From the NCBI GenBank assembly GCA_019918135.1, contig WBZZ01006710.1, positions 46,001-110,000 on the forward strand: a DNA stretch of 64,000 nucleotides. Reading direction: 5' to 3'. This DNA comes from Paulinella micropora (taxonomy: Eukaryota > Cercozoa > Imbricatea > Euglyphida > Paulinellidae). Of the stretch, positions 10,817 to 20,856 are shown piece after piece (within the stretch, counting starts at the first letter, position 1; every line of letters begins with the position of its first letter). The notes under the pieces were generated by a model. That model was given only the letters and a program-made list of their open reading frames with translations, made no database searches and had not been told where the DNA came from. The position numbers and the translations under genes were made by a program.

Positions 10817-10831
10817 GTAGGGTGTCCCTAC
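10817..10831. terminator. GTAGGG-CCCTAC palindrome after the penton-like gene
   Basis: GTAGGGTGTCCCTAC lies three bases past the minus-strand stop at 10,835 and could form a transcript-end hairpin. The same palindrome, extended to 19 bases, overlaps the integrase start at 20,838-20,856, and a variant lies at 22,664-22,682. It is therefore a repeated element-specific palindrome, and the terminator role is only one option. Confidence 0.4.
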
Positions 10832-10834
10832 TAA

Positions 10835-11647
10835 TTAACGGCTTTTCAACAAATTAAAAAATGAAGTAAATAAATTAAAATAATTCGTCTCGCGGTAAAT
10901 CAACAATGTCATTACAATGCCGAGGCCGTTGAGGTTAATGGCTTGGTCGTTTTCGTCAGTTAAGTAAAACCGATACACATTGATTGAACTCGTAGATAGC
11001 CGTTTTCCGTATTCACTGCCCGAGCCGTCGTAGATAACAGAGCCGAATGGGATTTCGTTCGCTGTGTATATTTCTTGGAGCACGTGATTATCACCTTCGC
11101 CTACTAAATCCGATTGTAGATACAATGTTTTTTCGCCCGTCAAGATTATGACATTTGGAGACCTCAGGATATTATTAGCGAAGAAGTAAGTAGATGACCG
11201 CTCAAAACCCATAATTTCGTGGACCATTGTTTCGTCATCAAATACAAACCGCGGTTGAATTCCTCCGTTGTCCGCCACAGTAAATAATAGCTTGCCGTCT
11301 TCTGGGTCGGTGTTGGTGTTGTTGCTTGTTATTGTATATGTGTAGTCGTTGGGACTTTCTGCTGTTAGCACTTCGGCCAGCTTATTTTTTAAGTTATTCA
11401 TCGTGTAGTTGCCCTCTGGTATCGTAATGACTGCCTCGTTACCATCCTCACTCAGAATAAAAGTATTGTAGGGGCTGGCGACTGAGTAATACGACTTCGG
11501 CACATAGATATGTAAAATTTTACAGTGTGTCGGATTGTCTAACCCTTTCATATCAATGGAGTGAGTGAAATCACTATCCGTGCCGTTTATCCTATTTTTG
11601 CTGTTGACATAGTAAATGTTAGAGCTCCTGCCTCCCTTATACTCCAT
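10835..11647 (-). CDS. Minor capsid (penton-like) protein
   Basis: A 270-residue protein. The N-terminal pattern (SNIYYVNSKNRINGTDSDFTH, then CKILHIYVPKSYYSV) matches the opening of PLV and virophage penton proteins, where a short strand precedes a single jelly roll. The element 2 gene at 56,485-57,280 has the same opening style and sits next to its capsid gene. The role would be to form the pentameric vertex complex. The N-terminus MEYKGGRSS carries a Lys-Gly-Gly that may be cut by the virus protease. The frame is intact. The call rests on gene position, length and pattern, not on a search. Confidence 0.65.
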   Translation of the reverse strand: MEYKGGRSSNIYYVNSKNRINGTDSDFTHSIDMKGLDNPTHCKILHIYVPKSYYSVASPYNTFILSEDGNEAVITIPEGNYTMNNLKNKLAEVLTAESPNDYTYTITSNNTNTDPEDGKLLFTVADNGGIQPRFVFDDETMVHEIMGFERSSTYFFANNILRSPNVIILTGEKTLYLQSDLVGEGDNHVLQEIYTANEIPFGSVIYDGSGSEYGKRLSTSSINVYRFYLTDENDQAINLNGLGIVMTLLIYRETNYFNLFTSFFNLLKSR

Positions 11648-11688
11648 CGCACCTATATAATGAAAAAATATATTTTTGTTTTTATTGC

Positions 11689-12527
11689 TTAAATGAAGGT
11701 ATCAAAGCCGTAGCCGTAGCCGTTCTGTGTTTTCAACTCCTCCGCTTCTTTTTCTTTTAAGTCTGTCCAACCGCTGAAAAATTTAAAGCGGTTCCCTTTC
11801 GCCCGCTCTAAAAGAAACGTATACTATGCCATCCGCAGGTATCTGTCGTGTCGCTTTGGTTTTTAACCTGATTGACTTTCATAAGCAGGTATGTGTTAGG
11901 CTTACTCTTTTCAATAAGCTGTTTCATTTGGTGTAGAAATAGGGCGGTCGGCTTATACAGTGCGAGAGGGTCGTAGATTTCAATAGAGTCGTCTTTAACG
12001 GTGTCAACCCAAACAGCAATCCAATGTGAGCCTGGTTGGCTAGACTTATCCAAGTTCATTATAAATCCATACTTCTTTCTTTTTTCTGGTTTCAGTTTGT
12101 TTATTTCGTCGCTGGCTACTGTCCCCAAATACCATTCGTGCTTTTTCATAATGTTGTCTATTTCATCCGTCATTAGTCCTCTGTAGTGGCCTCCTCCCCC
12201 TACAACCCCTGGATTTACCTCTTTCTCATTTTGTGTTTGTGGTTGAACTTCCTCTACATCTGTGGTGGGGGTTGGTTGCTCTTCTGTGGATGGTGGTTGA
12301 ACTTCCTCGGGGGTTGGTTGAACTTCATCGGGGGTTGGTTGAACTTCCTCTACATCAGTGGTGGGGGTGCGGGGGCTTGCCCCTGCTGGTTGTATTTGGA
12401 ATTCATTTGAAAGTGATTTATATGTGTTGGGGTCGGCATACATTTTGTTTATTAGGGTATTTACTAATTCTTTTTTCTTTGATTTGGTCTTCCATTCACT
12501 TCGTTTCAAATGCTTTTTTATCATCAT
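11689..12527 (-). pseudogene. Adenain/Ulp1-like maturation cysteine protease, frameshifted near its end
   Basis: A cysteine protease that would cut virion precursor proteins. The catalytic set is His168 (GSHWIAVWVD), Asp186 (IEIYDPLA), Gln224 and Cys231 (TDTCGWHS); the Gln-to-Cys spacing of seven equals that of adenovirus protease. Residues 50-105 are a Pro/Glu/Thr-rich linker with repeated EEVQPTP units. The open frame stops at 11,808, but shifting by one base in a T-run near 11,812 continues the protein to a stop at 11,689 ending GYGYGFDTFI, so the last 40 or so residues are displaced. All catalytic residues precede the break. Next to the capsid and ATPase genes, as usual for this module. 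Confidence 0.85.
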
Positions 12528-12532
12528 CTTAG

Positions 12533-13543
12533 TTAATATTTTTTTATGATATCTTCCAATTTTTTAGCACCAGTTCCACCCTGTGCGGTTAGTCCTATTA
12601 AAGCATTTTCCAATTCTTCAAGTGTCATATTAGGTGTTATGTTAAGTTCGCCCTGTCTAACAGCTATGATTTCTTGGATATAACCTTTGGCTGTTCTGCC
12701 TTCGGCATCTTTGTTTCCGTGTTTGCTCCCCCTCGTTTTCCACCCTAGTTTTTTTGCTAAACTATTGACACTAATCTGTCTTTTCTTGCCACCACTAGCA
12801 AATAAAGTTTGAGCTCTTTCTAGATTTGCTATAAATGCTTTTCTGTCTGATTCCTCCGCTTTCTGTTCTGCTTCCATTGCTTGCTGTCTTAAATCGTCTT
12901 GTCGTTGTTTCGCTTCATCATTCCTTCTTTTAATTTCCTCAGCAAATGCTATGAATTCTTCTTCGGACAAAACATACTGTCTTCCTTTTCTTTCCCTTTG
13001 TTTTCTTTCACTTCTTTTTAATTCACCTTTTACTTCATTCAATGCTCTTGCTCTTTCAACCAAAGCATCGTTAATCGCATTTTGTCTTTTTATTTCTCCG
13101 TCAATAGTAGCCATTCTTTGAGCTTGAGCTGTTTCAGTCTGTATGAGTGCGAGTTCATTTCTTTTCGTTTCTGCTTCTCGCTCTTCTATTTTCTTTTGTT
13201 GTTCTTTTGCTTCTTTATCTTTCTTTTCTAGCTCGTGTATTTGCTCATACTTTTCCAGTTTGAGTTTATCTAGCTGATTATTTACCTGATTGCGGTTCTC
13301 GTGTTCAAGACGGCTGAAGTCGGACTTAACTATTGTAGGGACTCCGCCCCTACGACCCCGCCGTTTGGGTTTGTTCATATATTTCAGAAATAGTTTAACG
13401 ATTTGAAGTGTTGAAAGGTCATTCGTTTTCTCGCCAAAGTTGAGATATGCTCGTTTGCCTTTCACTTTAATGTACGGCTTGCCATCTTTGGTTCTGTATA
13501 TCCTCGGCGGTCGTTGTTTCTTTCGCGGTTTTTTTACAACCAT
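12533..13543 (-). CDS. Coiled-coil virion-type protein
   Basis: About 336 residues from the start MVVKKPRKKQRPP, preferred over an upstream in-frame codon because it follows a TATA-like stretch. The N-terminal 80 residues are very basic and end in RRGRRGGVP, a possible protease cut site. Residues of about 90-230 are a long charged coiled coil (KKDKEAKEQQKKIEEREAE and similar). A short globular C-terminus follows. No enzyme motif is visible. It lies between protease and ATPase in the virion gene block, and a structural or DNA-condensing core role is inferred. It ends five bases before the protease gene starts. Confidence 0.5.
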   Translation of the reverse strand: MVVKKPRKKQRPPRIYRTKDGKPYIKVKGKRAYLNFGEKTNDLSTLQIVKLFLKYMNKPKRRGRRGGVPTIVKSDFSRLEHENRNQVNNQLDKLKLEKYEQIHELEKKDKEAKEQQKKIEEREAETKRNELALIQTETAQAQRMATIDGEIKRQNAINDALVERARALNEVKGELKRSERKQRERKGRQYVLSEEEFIAFAEEIKRRNDEAKQRQDDLRQQAMEAEQKAEESDRKAFIANLERAQTLFASGGKKRQISVNSLAKKLGWKTRGSKHGNKDAEGRTAKGYIQEIIAVRQGELNITPNMTLEELENALIGLTAQGGTGAKKLEDIIKKY

Positions 13544-13600
13544 TGTATATGTTAGAGAAAAAAATAATAACATAATTTACATTTGAATCCGCCTGTGGGG

Positions 13601-13912
13601 TTAATGAAATTTAACGGCTCCTCCTCGTTGCTTGCCGTAGCCTTGCTTAATTGCCGCCTTTGCTACACGATCGGCATAAGGCACTCCGACATCGCTCAGA
13701 AAAGTAGCACCCCTGGAAATCAATTGGTTCTTCTTTATAAACCTATTAGCATCTACTATCGCTTTTCCTACTTTTTTCCAGTTAATTTTCCCTCCTGTTT
13801 GTTTCTTTTTTGATTTTCTTTTCCCTCCTGCTTGTGGCATTTTGACTGGGCTTGGATTGTATCCGATATTGTATCCCGCTGGTTGTGAAATAATCACTGG
13901 TGATGTTGGCAT
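13601..13912 (-). CDS. Small basic virion-type protein with several Gly-Gly sites
   Basis: A 103-residue basic protein. It has three X-Gly-Gly sites: PQAGGKRKS, KQTGGKINW and KQRGGAVKF, and an amphipathic stretch between them (WKKVGKAIVDANRFIKK). This resembles adenovirus-type core or membrane-lytic precursors that are trimmed by the maturation protease. The TATA-like CTATATATAG lies directly ahead of the start. Function is inferred from composition and position. Confidence 0.5.
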   Translation of the reverse strand: MPTSPVIISQPAGYNIGYNPSPVKMPQAGGKRKSKKKQTGGKINWKKVGKAIVDANRFIKKNQLISRGATFLSDVGVPYADRVAKAAIKQGYGKQRGGAVKFH

Positions 13913-13949
13913 CTATATATAGTTCTGAAAAAAATAAATAATAATAAAA

Positions 13950-14771
13950 TTACTTTAAACGAATATTGAAGTTCTTTCGTAATTCATCAGACACCGAATC
14001 AACATACAAAAAGTTAAATCTCTCTTTCGTCGCCTCGTGATATTTTTCAATGAAGTATTCAAGGTCGTAGCCGAGGTCCAGATGCTTATACACGAGTTCA
14101 ATTTTATCCTGAGACTGACCAGGAAAAATGAGTAGGTAGTCCAGCTGTTTAATCGCCTCGGGCCGTAGGTCGTTAAGGTATTGCGAGCTCATAATCACCT
14201 TTGACTTGTAGTGACGGTTTTTCTTTAACAGGTCGCTTACTGACTTATCACGTAGCCCACTACCCAAATCATCTAACACGAACACGACTTCTGGTGTAAT
14301 GTATTTGCTCGGTCTCGGCGGTTTTTCGCCTCCCTCCTGCTTCTTCTCTTCCTCTTTTCCAAAATATAAAAACTTCGGCTTCGGTTCTTCTTTCTCGTCC
14401 CGCACAACCTCTCCTTCTTGCTCCTCGTCAGGTTTATTCAGTTTATCTAACTCGTAATCAATCACACTGTATCCGTCCGTTTTCAAATATGTATATATCG
14501 CCATTGGGTTGCCCTTCTTCTTGAAGTGCTTAACCATTTCTTTGTATATGTGGTCCTTGTGGATTGTGCTGGCAATAATAACAATACGGGTCTTTTTGTC
14601 GGTAGTTCGTTTCAGGATTTCAAACAATGCGGTCGTCTTGCCACTCTTTTTGCGAGCGAGAAGAAAAATATTGGCATACGGCTCGTCAAATAACTTATAT
14701 CCTTTTGCCAACTTGTCTCCATCTCCGTTTTGTCTGACTGGTCTAACTCGTATATCGTTAATTTTTTCCAT
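13950..14771 (-). CDS. DNA packaging ATPase (FtsK/HerA, A32-like)
   Basis: A 273-residue P-loop ATPase that would pump DNA into the capsid. Walker A is ARKKSGKTTA near residue 40, Walker B is VVFVLDDLG near residue 165, and a sensor-like patch reads SKVIMSSQYLNDLRP. An acidic insert rich in Glu, Lys and Pro separates the two Walker motifs. The frame is intact. The element 2 counterpart at 52,915-53,881 keeps the same LDD-type Walker B but is otherwise divergent. Confidence 0.85.
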   Translation of the reverse strand: MEKINDIRVRPVRQNGDGDKLAKGYKLFDEPYANIFLLARKKSGKTTALFEILKRTTDKKTRIVIIASTIHKDHIYKEMVKHFKKKGNPMAIYTYLKTDGYSVIDYELDKLNKPDEEQEGEVVRDEKEEPKPKFLYFGKEEEKKQEGGEKPPRPSKYITPEVVFVLDDLGSGLRDKSVSDLLKKNRHYKSKVIMSSQYLNDLRPEAIKQLDYLLIFPGQSQDKIELVYKHLDLGYDLEYFIEKYHEATKERFNFLYVDSVSDELRKNFNIRLK

Positions 14772-14786
14772 CACTCTATATTTTCT

Positions 14787-15149
14787 TCAAGCCAAAAATT
14801 CTAAACAAATAACAATTCTTCCAGCTAGTTGGTCAGTCTCAATATTACCGCTGTCTGTTTTCAATACCCTAAACGAATATTGCCCGTCGGTCCAGCCGAT
14901 ATTTCCAAGATTATAACCGAGATTTGAAATGTTTGCCGTGGTGCTGTCGGCGAATGTGCCAATAATTCCAATGCGGTCCATATAAAGGATTTTTGTTTTC
15001 GTCTCAGAAGAGTCATTCATATAGTGGATAAACTTAACATTCATTCTTGTTGGTGTAAAGTTCATTTGAATGTTTTTGTCAAATGTCTTGCTACCGCCAA
15101 CAAAATTATTACTCAGAAAAATAATCTTTTGGTATTTGAAATCAGTCAT
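14787..15149 (-). CDS. Small beta-rich protein of unknown function
   Basis: 120 residues, no recognised motif, with alternating hydrophobic and polar residues suggesting a small beta fold (ILYMDRIGIIGTF, GRIVICLEFLA). It begins the minus-strand virion gene block and lies 16 bases ahead of the ATPase start, so the two may be co-transcribed. A minor capsid or cement role is a guess from position. Confidence 0.45.
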   Translation of the reverse strand: MTDFKYQKIIFLSNNFVGGSKTFDKNIQMNFTPTRMNVKFIHYMNDSSETKTKILYMDRIGIIGTFADSTTANISNLGYNLGNIGWTDGQYSFRVLKTDSGNIETDQLAGRIVICLEFLA

Positions 15150-15186
15150 TTGCGATTTTTTGTTTCTATATGTTGTATAATATATT

Positions 15187-15438
15187 ATGTTATTAATATT
15201 ATTATTTGTGTGCTCTGTGTTAGGTCGGACTGCTTGCGATTTTTACTCACGATACTCGGAAAAAAAGAACGAGTCGTGTGCTTATTGTATAAAGCAAGGG
15301 GTAGAAACTGGTTTTAAGTGTGTTTTTATAAATAACGCAAATAATATGTGTCGTAGTTTTGATGAGGCACTGCCCTTAATGTGTGTGGGTGATAATAGAT
15401 GGTATATGACACATACATATGAATGTAATTCTATTTAA
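15187..15438 (+). CDS. Secreted Cys-rich protein, homologous to 49,375-49,626
   Basis: 83 residues with a hydrophobic signal peptide (MLLILLFVCSVLG) and seven cysteines in the mature part. The element 2 protein at 49,375-49,626 has all seven cysteines at matching places and shares TACDFYSR near its mature start and DEALPLMC / DDALPLMC. The pattern suggests a small disulphide-bonded secreted or membrane-exposed domain, perhaps acting at the host surface. In both elements it sits beside a GIY-YIG gene as part of a shared block. No known family is assigned. Confidence 0.65.
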   Translation: MLLILLFVCSVLGRTACDFYSRYSEKKNESCAYCIKQGVETGFKCVFINNANNMCRSFDEALPLMCVGDNRWYMTHTYECNSI

Positions 15439-15475
15439 AGATAATGATACATAATAATAACAAAGGATAGACAAT

Positions 15476-16198
15476 ATGCCACGGGTTGGAGATTGTAAGA
15501 AAGGTAAAATTTATGCGATTAGGTCATACAAGACTGATTTAATTTATGTTGATGCAACAACTCAAACATTAGCTCAACGAATGGGAAGACATAGACAAAA
15601 TTATAAAGAGCATCTATCGGGAACCAAAGTGAAAGGAAAAGGGCTATATTCAAGCTTTGAAATATTAAAACTTGGTGATGCTTACATTGAGTTGCTAGAT
15701 GACTATCCGTGCGATAATGTTAATCAATTACTTCGCAAGGAGGGTGAATGGATTAGAAATAGCAACTGTGTTAATAAAATACTTTCTGGTAGGACCAAGC
15801 AGGAGTATGTAGAAGACAATAAAGTGTGGGTAGCTGAAAGAACAAAACAATATAGAGAACAAAACAAAAACAAAATAGCTCAATTGAACAAAGAATGGAA
15901 TGAACGAAACAAAGAATATGTGTCTAAAAAGAAAAAAGAGTATAGAGAAGAAAATAAGGAACATTTTAAATTTGTGAACAAGATTTGGAGAAAAGATAAT
16001 AAAGAATATATTACCCTAAAACAGAAAGAATATTATGAGAAAAATAAAGAAATTCTTCTTGAAAAAAATAGAACCCGTGCTTCCGCAACAATTGAATGTG
16101 AATGTGGAAGACGTATTAGGAATGACAGCATACAGAAACATAGAATAAGTCAAATCCACTACGACAATATGGTCGGTTTATCTGCCTTTGGTCTTTAA
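15476..16198 (+). CDS. GIY-YIG nuclease with degraded active-site motif
   Basis: A 240-residue protein with an N-terminal GIY-YIG domain (GKIYAIRS ... LIYVDATTQTLAQRMGRHR, then LRKEGEWI with the catalytic Glu), a long Lys/Glu/Asn-rich helix (about 120-205) and a C-terminal zinc-binding tail (ECECGRRI ... KHRISQIH). The second half of the signature reads YVDAT where the other two copies in the window read YIGST, so activity is doubtful. The related copy in element 2 is at 48,625-49,322, and both end in the same NMxGLSAFGL tail. Convergent with the membrane-protein gene, with stop codons almost touching. Confidence 0.8.
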   Translation: MPRVGDCKKGKIYAIRSYKTDLIYVDATTQTLAQRMGRHRQNYKEHLSGTKVKGKGLYSSFEILKLGDAYIELLDDYPCDNVNQLLRKEGEWIRNSNCVNKILSGRTKQEYVEDNKVWVAERTKQYREQNKNKIAQLNKEWNERNKEYVSKKKKEYREENKEHFKFVNKIWRKDNKEYITLKQKEYYEKNKEILLEKNRTRASATIECECGRRIRNDSIQKHRISQIHYDNMVGLSAFGL

Positions 16199-16199
16199 A

Positions 16200-16524
16200 T
16201 TACTTCTTGCTAAAAGATGGGCTAGGAAGCACAATCCCTATTAATAAACTTATAAGCCCGACATAAATGTTTCCAGTTTCACAACTGCAGATAGCCTCAC
16301 GATACAAAGGGTGATGATGGCGATAATGATACCCATTTGAAACAGATACTTAATAAGTCGGCTGTCGGTTTTTCGCTTAGTCAAACAGCAATCCCAGCTG
16401 TCCTCGTAATCGTGGTCTATCTTTTTTTCTTCCTGTTTAATTTGGACATCTAATACCCTATTTTTCAACTCGGGTGTAAGGTCTCCCGTCTCTATGATTG
16501 GTGGTGGGTGTAATCTAGGGGCAT
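16200..16524 (-). pseudogene. Small membrane protein, homologous to 48,295-48,628, two small frame breaks
   Basis: Reading from the ATG at 16,524, a one-base shortfall in a C-run throws the frame. From there the protein continues as PRLHPPPIIETGDLTPELKN, a coiled stretch, a first membrane segment (MGIIIAIITLCIVRLS), a second frame change near 16,280, and a second hydrophobic segment (GLISLLIGIVLPSPS) ending at 16,200. The element 2 protein has the same RPPIID..DGDLTPELKS opening, CIVRLS end to its first membrane segment, and ISLMIGIICPSP tail. Two membrane passes and about 105 residues recall holin-like or envelope-associated proteins, but the role is unknown. A leader hairpin identical to that of the capsid gene precedes the ATG. 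Confidence 0.65.
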
Positions 16525-16528
16525 TGTA

Positions 16529-16557
16529 GTAAGTGCTTTTTTTCAAAAACCACTTAC
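16529..16557 (-). promoter_or_regulatory. Leader hairpin of the membrane-protein gene
   Basis: A second exact copy of the 10,677-10,705 hairpin, ending four bases before the ATG at 16,524. The following bases (16,552-16,585) hold further short inverted repeats (GCGAAGC, GCTTGC, GCAAAGC). Confidence 0.6.
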
Positions 16558-16594
16558 GATTGCGAAGCTACGCTTGCAAAGCGTATCTCAAAAA

Positions 16595-19500
16595 CTATAT
16601 TGGGTTTTGGAAAACGACTGCTCTGATTTCTGCTAATTGGTTTGCTTGGTCTTGTAATATATTCATAAGATTTTTATTTTCTTTTTCTAAATTAACTACC
16701 TTTTCGGTCATATGTTGAAAAGCGCTAATTAATACTGGTATGAAGTCTGTATATGTTATGCCTTCAAGGTATCCTTCTCCGTCGTCTGCTTTTATTCCAC
16801 TTTCGGATACAAATTCTGGAAATATTTTTTTAACTTCATCAGCAATAAATCCGTGGCCTTTTTTTTCTTTCTTTTCGTCTGATTTCCAATAATATGAACA
16901 ACAATTTATCTTCATTAATTTCTCGCAACAATCTCCACATTCTAATGTTTTAATATCTGATTTTAGCCTTCTGTCCGATGTGTATGTCCAGTTGCCATTA
17001 AGAGGAACATAAACATAATTACCGGAATTCACCCCTGTTGAGTCCGAAGTAGTCCAAGCGTGAAGCAAACCATTAATCGCACAGACAACAGCATAATTTG
17101 AATATCCTCCTGATTTCATAAATATTTGTGGGTGGATAGTAGCACCCTGATATTGTCTTAGTGTCAAAAAACCGCTGGATGTTGTTGGAATAGTTATTCC
17201 CGCACTTGCTGTAATTAATCCTTTTGTCCATAAAGTTCCATTTGCCCCATTCAACGACATTAACAATTGCTCTGCTGAATTCTCCCATACAAAACCCATT
17301 GTAGAGTCATTAGCAACCCTAAACCGAAAACTATACGAACTAAAATCATTTCCAGAAACCGCCAAACCATTTGCCAAACTTTTAGTGTTTCCACCTCCGC
17401 CAGATGCCGCATAAATCCCCCAACTCGTATTAGTTGTATCCCATAGAAATATTCCTTTCGCACTTGTCCCGTCTGTTGGCCCCTGAATTCCTATCTTTGC
17501 CCCGCTGGTATTCGTCGCCGATGTCAGTGTGCCAGTATATGTAATTCCCGCATTTGCCGTTATTAATCCACTCGCGGTTGCCGTTGTTGTAGTCATACCA
17601 GCAGTTGCCGTTAATGTAGTTCCTGTTATTGTTCCACCACTCGTTATGTTGTTGCTGTTCATATCCAAAGCACCATAAAACCGCATACCACCAGCATTGT
17701 TAAAACGGACAATGTCAGACGAAGCACTTTTATTGTCCAAGTTTTGAAATATAAAGCCCCGCACCTTTTACATCAAATGCTACATTAGTGAATAGGTAGC
17801 CTCTTTGGTCGGCGGTTCCACTTGAATCAGTGTTTAAAGTATATAAGAAAGACTGCCAATCCCCCGTTGTCTGTGAAAAGAATATATCTCCTCCGTTTTG
17901 GTTTAATATCCGAGCCCCATTATATGTTATATTTCCACCATTAGTGATAGTTTGATTATTAAAATCCGCAGTATTTGTTAGAGTTAGATATTTTATCACA
18001 GTGCTCGCACCATTAAATGTTTTACTTCCTGTTATGGTTTGGTCTCCTGTTAGTCCCACGAAATTAGTATCAACATAACTTTTATTCGCTCCATCTGTTG
18101 ATAATGTAGCAGTTGCTAAATGTGTAATTTTGTTGTTGTTCAAAGATAGTGTAGTGCCAGATGCGGTTATAATCAAAGTATCACCCGAATATAACTCTAC
18201 ATACGAGCCAGTTATCTGTATCGGATACCAAGTCGCTGTTTCTGTTTTTTGTGCGGCAATTACTCCTATTTTTGTATCAAAGGCTATGCCGATGCCGTCA
18301 AAAGTAGTAGGATTGGATGAACCGCTTACTTCAATAGTTGATGAAATTTTTTTATTTCCTGCTATGGTTTGGTCTCCTGTTAGTTTAACAACCGAAGTAT
18401 CAAGAACAGAAACATCCACACCATCAACAAGATTCACATTTGTTATACTCTGGCTTCCCATATTTAGTCCGCCATTCGCTGTTATCGCCCCACTCGCCGT
18501 TAATGTGGTTGTTGATAGTCCAGCATTTGCGGTTATTAACTTTGAAGCAGTAATCCCACCATACCCAATTCTAAATAATTCATTTGAGCCTCCATAATAA
18601 AATATGTGGTTATCGCTTATGGCATTAACATTATAAAGCAATGTGTTTAGTATAACACCAAATCCATTAAAAGCAGTTGTAGAGCCTGTTCCTCCATCCC
18701 ATAACACTAGTTTATTGTTCGCTACTCCACTTCTATCAATAAAAACACTTTTGCCTGCTCCTACTACCACATTGTCGGTTGTTGTTAATGTTGTTGCTGT
18801 TATCCCCGCATTTGCTTTGATTTCACTGCTAAATGTTTTAATTCCTGCTATGGTTTGGTCTCCTGTTAGTTTAACGACTGCGGTATCAAGAGCAGATACA
18901 TCAATACCATCAACATTACCGACATTCGTAATCGCAAATCCTCCCATATTTAAACTGCCCGTCATAGCCACTGTGCCGTCCTTTGCCAGTTTCGTATCAG
19001 TATATGCTTTTGTTGAAGCATCGGTGTCATAGAATGGTGCTGAAAGTCCGCTAATTGCTGTTGTGCCACTAAAATTTAAAACATTGCCAGTTAACGTTAT
19101 TCCACCCCCTGTTGTTGGAGCAAGAAGTATGGAAGAACCAACAATGCTTAGTGGATAGCCCGTCGCCCCACCCGCCTCCGACGAATAAATAGAACCCATA
19201 TTATTGTTGTAATTGAAGAATAACTTACCTGTATTTAATGGATTTGAATCTTTTACACCCAAATAAGTAGTAAAATATTTTGTTTCCTGTTATAGTCTGG
19301 TCTCCTGTTAGTTTTACCACAGAAGTGTCAAGGGCAGAAACATCAATACCATCAACATTACCGACATTTGCTATATTAAAACCTCCCATATTTCAATCTC
19401 CAAACATCATAGCGAGACCATCCAACCTAAGAAAAGGTGAAGCAACATTTCTCCATTGTCCTGTTGAGTAAATTAATAATTGATTGTCTGAGGGTGTTCC

Positions 19501-20175
19501 TGTAATTAAAACATCGCTGTGTGTATTAATTGAACCATCCGCGGACACTTTCGCATTGTTCGCTATGTGCTCCGTTATCCAATCATCAACATCTTTTGTA
19601 TTTAGTAAATTAACTCCTGTTATGTTCAAATAACCTCCCATACTAATGTTGCCGAATTCATCCACATTTATCGGAAAGGTTTTATTTACCCAGTTGATTG
19701 AATTATATGTTAAATAACTATTCATCGCCACTGGTGCCGTTATGACTACATCAGAGAGTGTATCAATTGAGCCAATGGTTGTATTTCTCCATTTACCATC
19801 TACATCGTTATAAGTTAAGTATTGCCCGACCGTTGGTGCGGATATGTTAGTGTCTATCAAATTGTATAAACTGGTTTGGTGCGGATTACTTGTATTAGAG
19901 CGGTGTTGAGTTGAGGCTTTGACTTCGTCGTTGTCCCTTACTCGTTGCTCTGTATAGTATAATTTTTTTCCTTCTTTAATGTCTGTTGTTGATTTGGTAG
20001 CCAATCGTGTATCAAATCGTCCGTCGGTGTAATAAAGATTTACGGGGTCAGCATCTTCTGGTATTCTATCAGTGTTTAAGCCGATAATATTATTGTTTGT
20101 TAAATCAAGGTTAAGTATGTTCAGACTATCAACGGCCAGCTCATTAAGACCGAGTAATGATTTATATTGCGACAT
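16595..20175 (-). pseudogene. Long tail-fibre-like protein with S74 chaperone end, two frameshifts
   Basis: Three consecutive frames (20,175-19,393, about 19,390-17,730, 17,764-16,595) make one fibre of nearly 1,200 residues. The stem has many repeats of the type VVKLTGDQTIAGxKTF and NVDGIDVSALD. The C-terminus carries a peptidase S74 / intramolecular chaperone domain: SDRRLKSDIKTLE, GFIADEV, YTDFIPVLISAF, then a coiled coil. Such domains help trimerise fibres and then cut themselves off. Frame changes lie near 19,395 and 17,745. The element 2 fibre (38,184-48,308) is clearly homologous through the stem and last 40 residues. Role: receptor-binding fibre, inferred. Confidence 0.85.
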
Positions 20176-20242
20176 TGTATATATAATTTGGATAATAATT
20201 AATCCGATTAAAAATTATTTTTGGTTAGATATACAACCGAAA

Positions 20243-20746
20243 ATGCCAAGAGGAAATAGAGAGATTGCCATAAAAAATCTTGAAAAAGCTACTGTAATGA
20301 AGAAACAGTATGCGAGGCAGAGAAAGATTGAGAGGGCTAAGGAATTACTAGCGGAGGAAGAGGCGAAGAATGCGAAAGAAATGACCAATGATGAAAAGAT
20401 GGACCACGTGTCTAAGAAACAGCTGGCGAAGGATATGATTGATGGACGGGACGGCGAGAAAAGCGAGGAGAGCAGTTCGGATGAGGAAGTAGAACACGAC
20501 TTTGTTGATATCGTTGCCCAACGGGTTGCGGGTATAAAATTGAAGACTAAACAGAAGAAGAAGAAAGCGGTAAAAAAGAAAGTGGAAGAAGAGAGCGATA
20601 GCGAGAGCGAGGAAAGCGAGGAAGAAGATGAAGAGCCTAAGCCTAAGAAGGGAGGTAAGAAGACTAGCCGTGTTAGTGTCAATGTTTATAATCAACGACC
20701 CGATAAACCAAAAAAGAAAGTAATGATATTTCAAAAATGTTTTTAA
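20243..20746 (+). CDS. Highly charged Lys/Glu-rich protein
   Basis: 167 residues from MPRGNREIAIKNLEK, preferred over an upstream in-frame codon that would overlap the fibre gene. The basic helical N-terminal half is followed by acidic Ser/Glu tracts (EESDSESEESEEEDEE) and a basic C-terminus. No known domain. The composition suggests a DNA- or chromatin-associated protein. It lies between the fibre and integrase genes and is transcribed with the integrase. A shared TATATA-containing gap separates it from the divergent fibre gene. Confidence 0.5.
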   Translation: MPRGNREIAIKNLEKATVMKKQYARQRKIERAKELLAEEEAKNAKEMTNDEKMDHVSKKQLAKDMIDGRDGEKSEESSSDEEVEHDFVDIVAQRVAGIKLKTKQKKKKAVKKKVEEESDSESEESEEEDEEPKPKKGGKKTSRVSVNVYNQRPDKPKKKVMIFQKCF

Positions 20747-20837
20747 AGTTCTGAAACTTTTGAAAAAGTTTCACAAAACCTTTTGCCGAAGATTTTTAAA
20801 TCTTTCAATATACGAACCTTCACTAAAAAACTTTCGG

Positions 20838-20856
20838 TTGTAGGGTGTCCCTACAA
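20838..20856. promoter_or_regulatory. Palindrome overlapping the integrase start
   Basis: TTGTAGGGTGTCCCTACAA is a perfect palindrome whose last A is the A of the integrase ATG. The core matches 10,817-10,831. It could be an operator for autoregulation of the integrase, or a 5' hairpin limiting translation. Confidence 0.5.
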
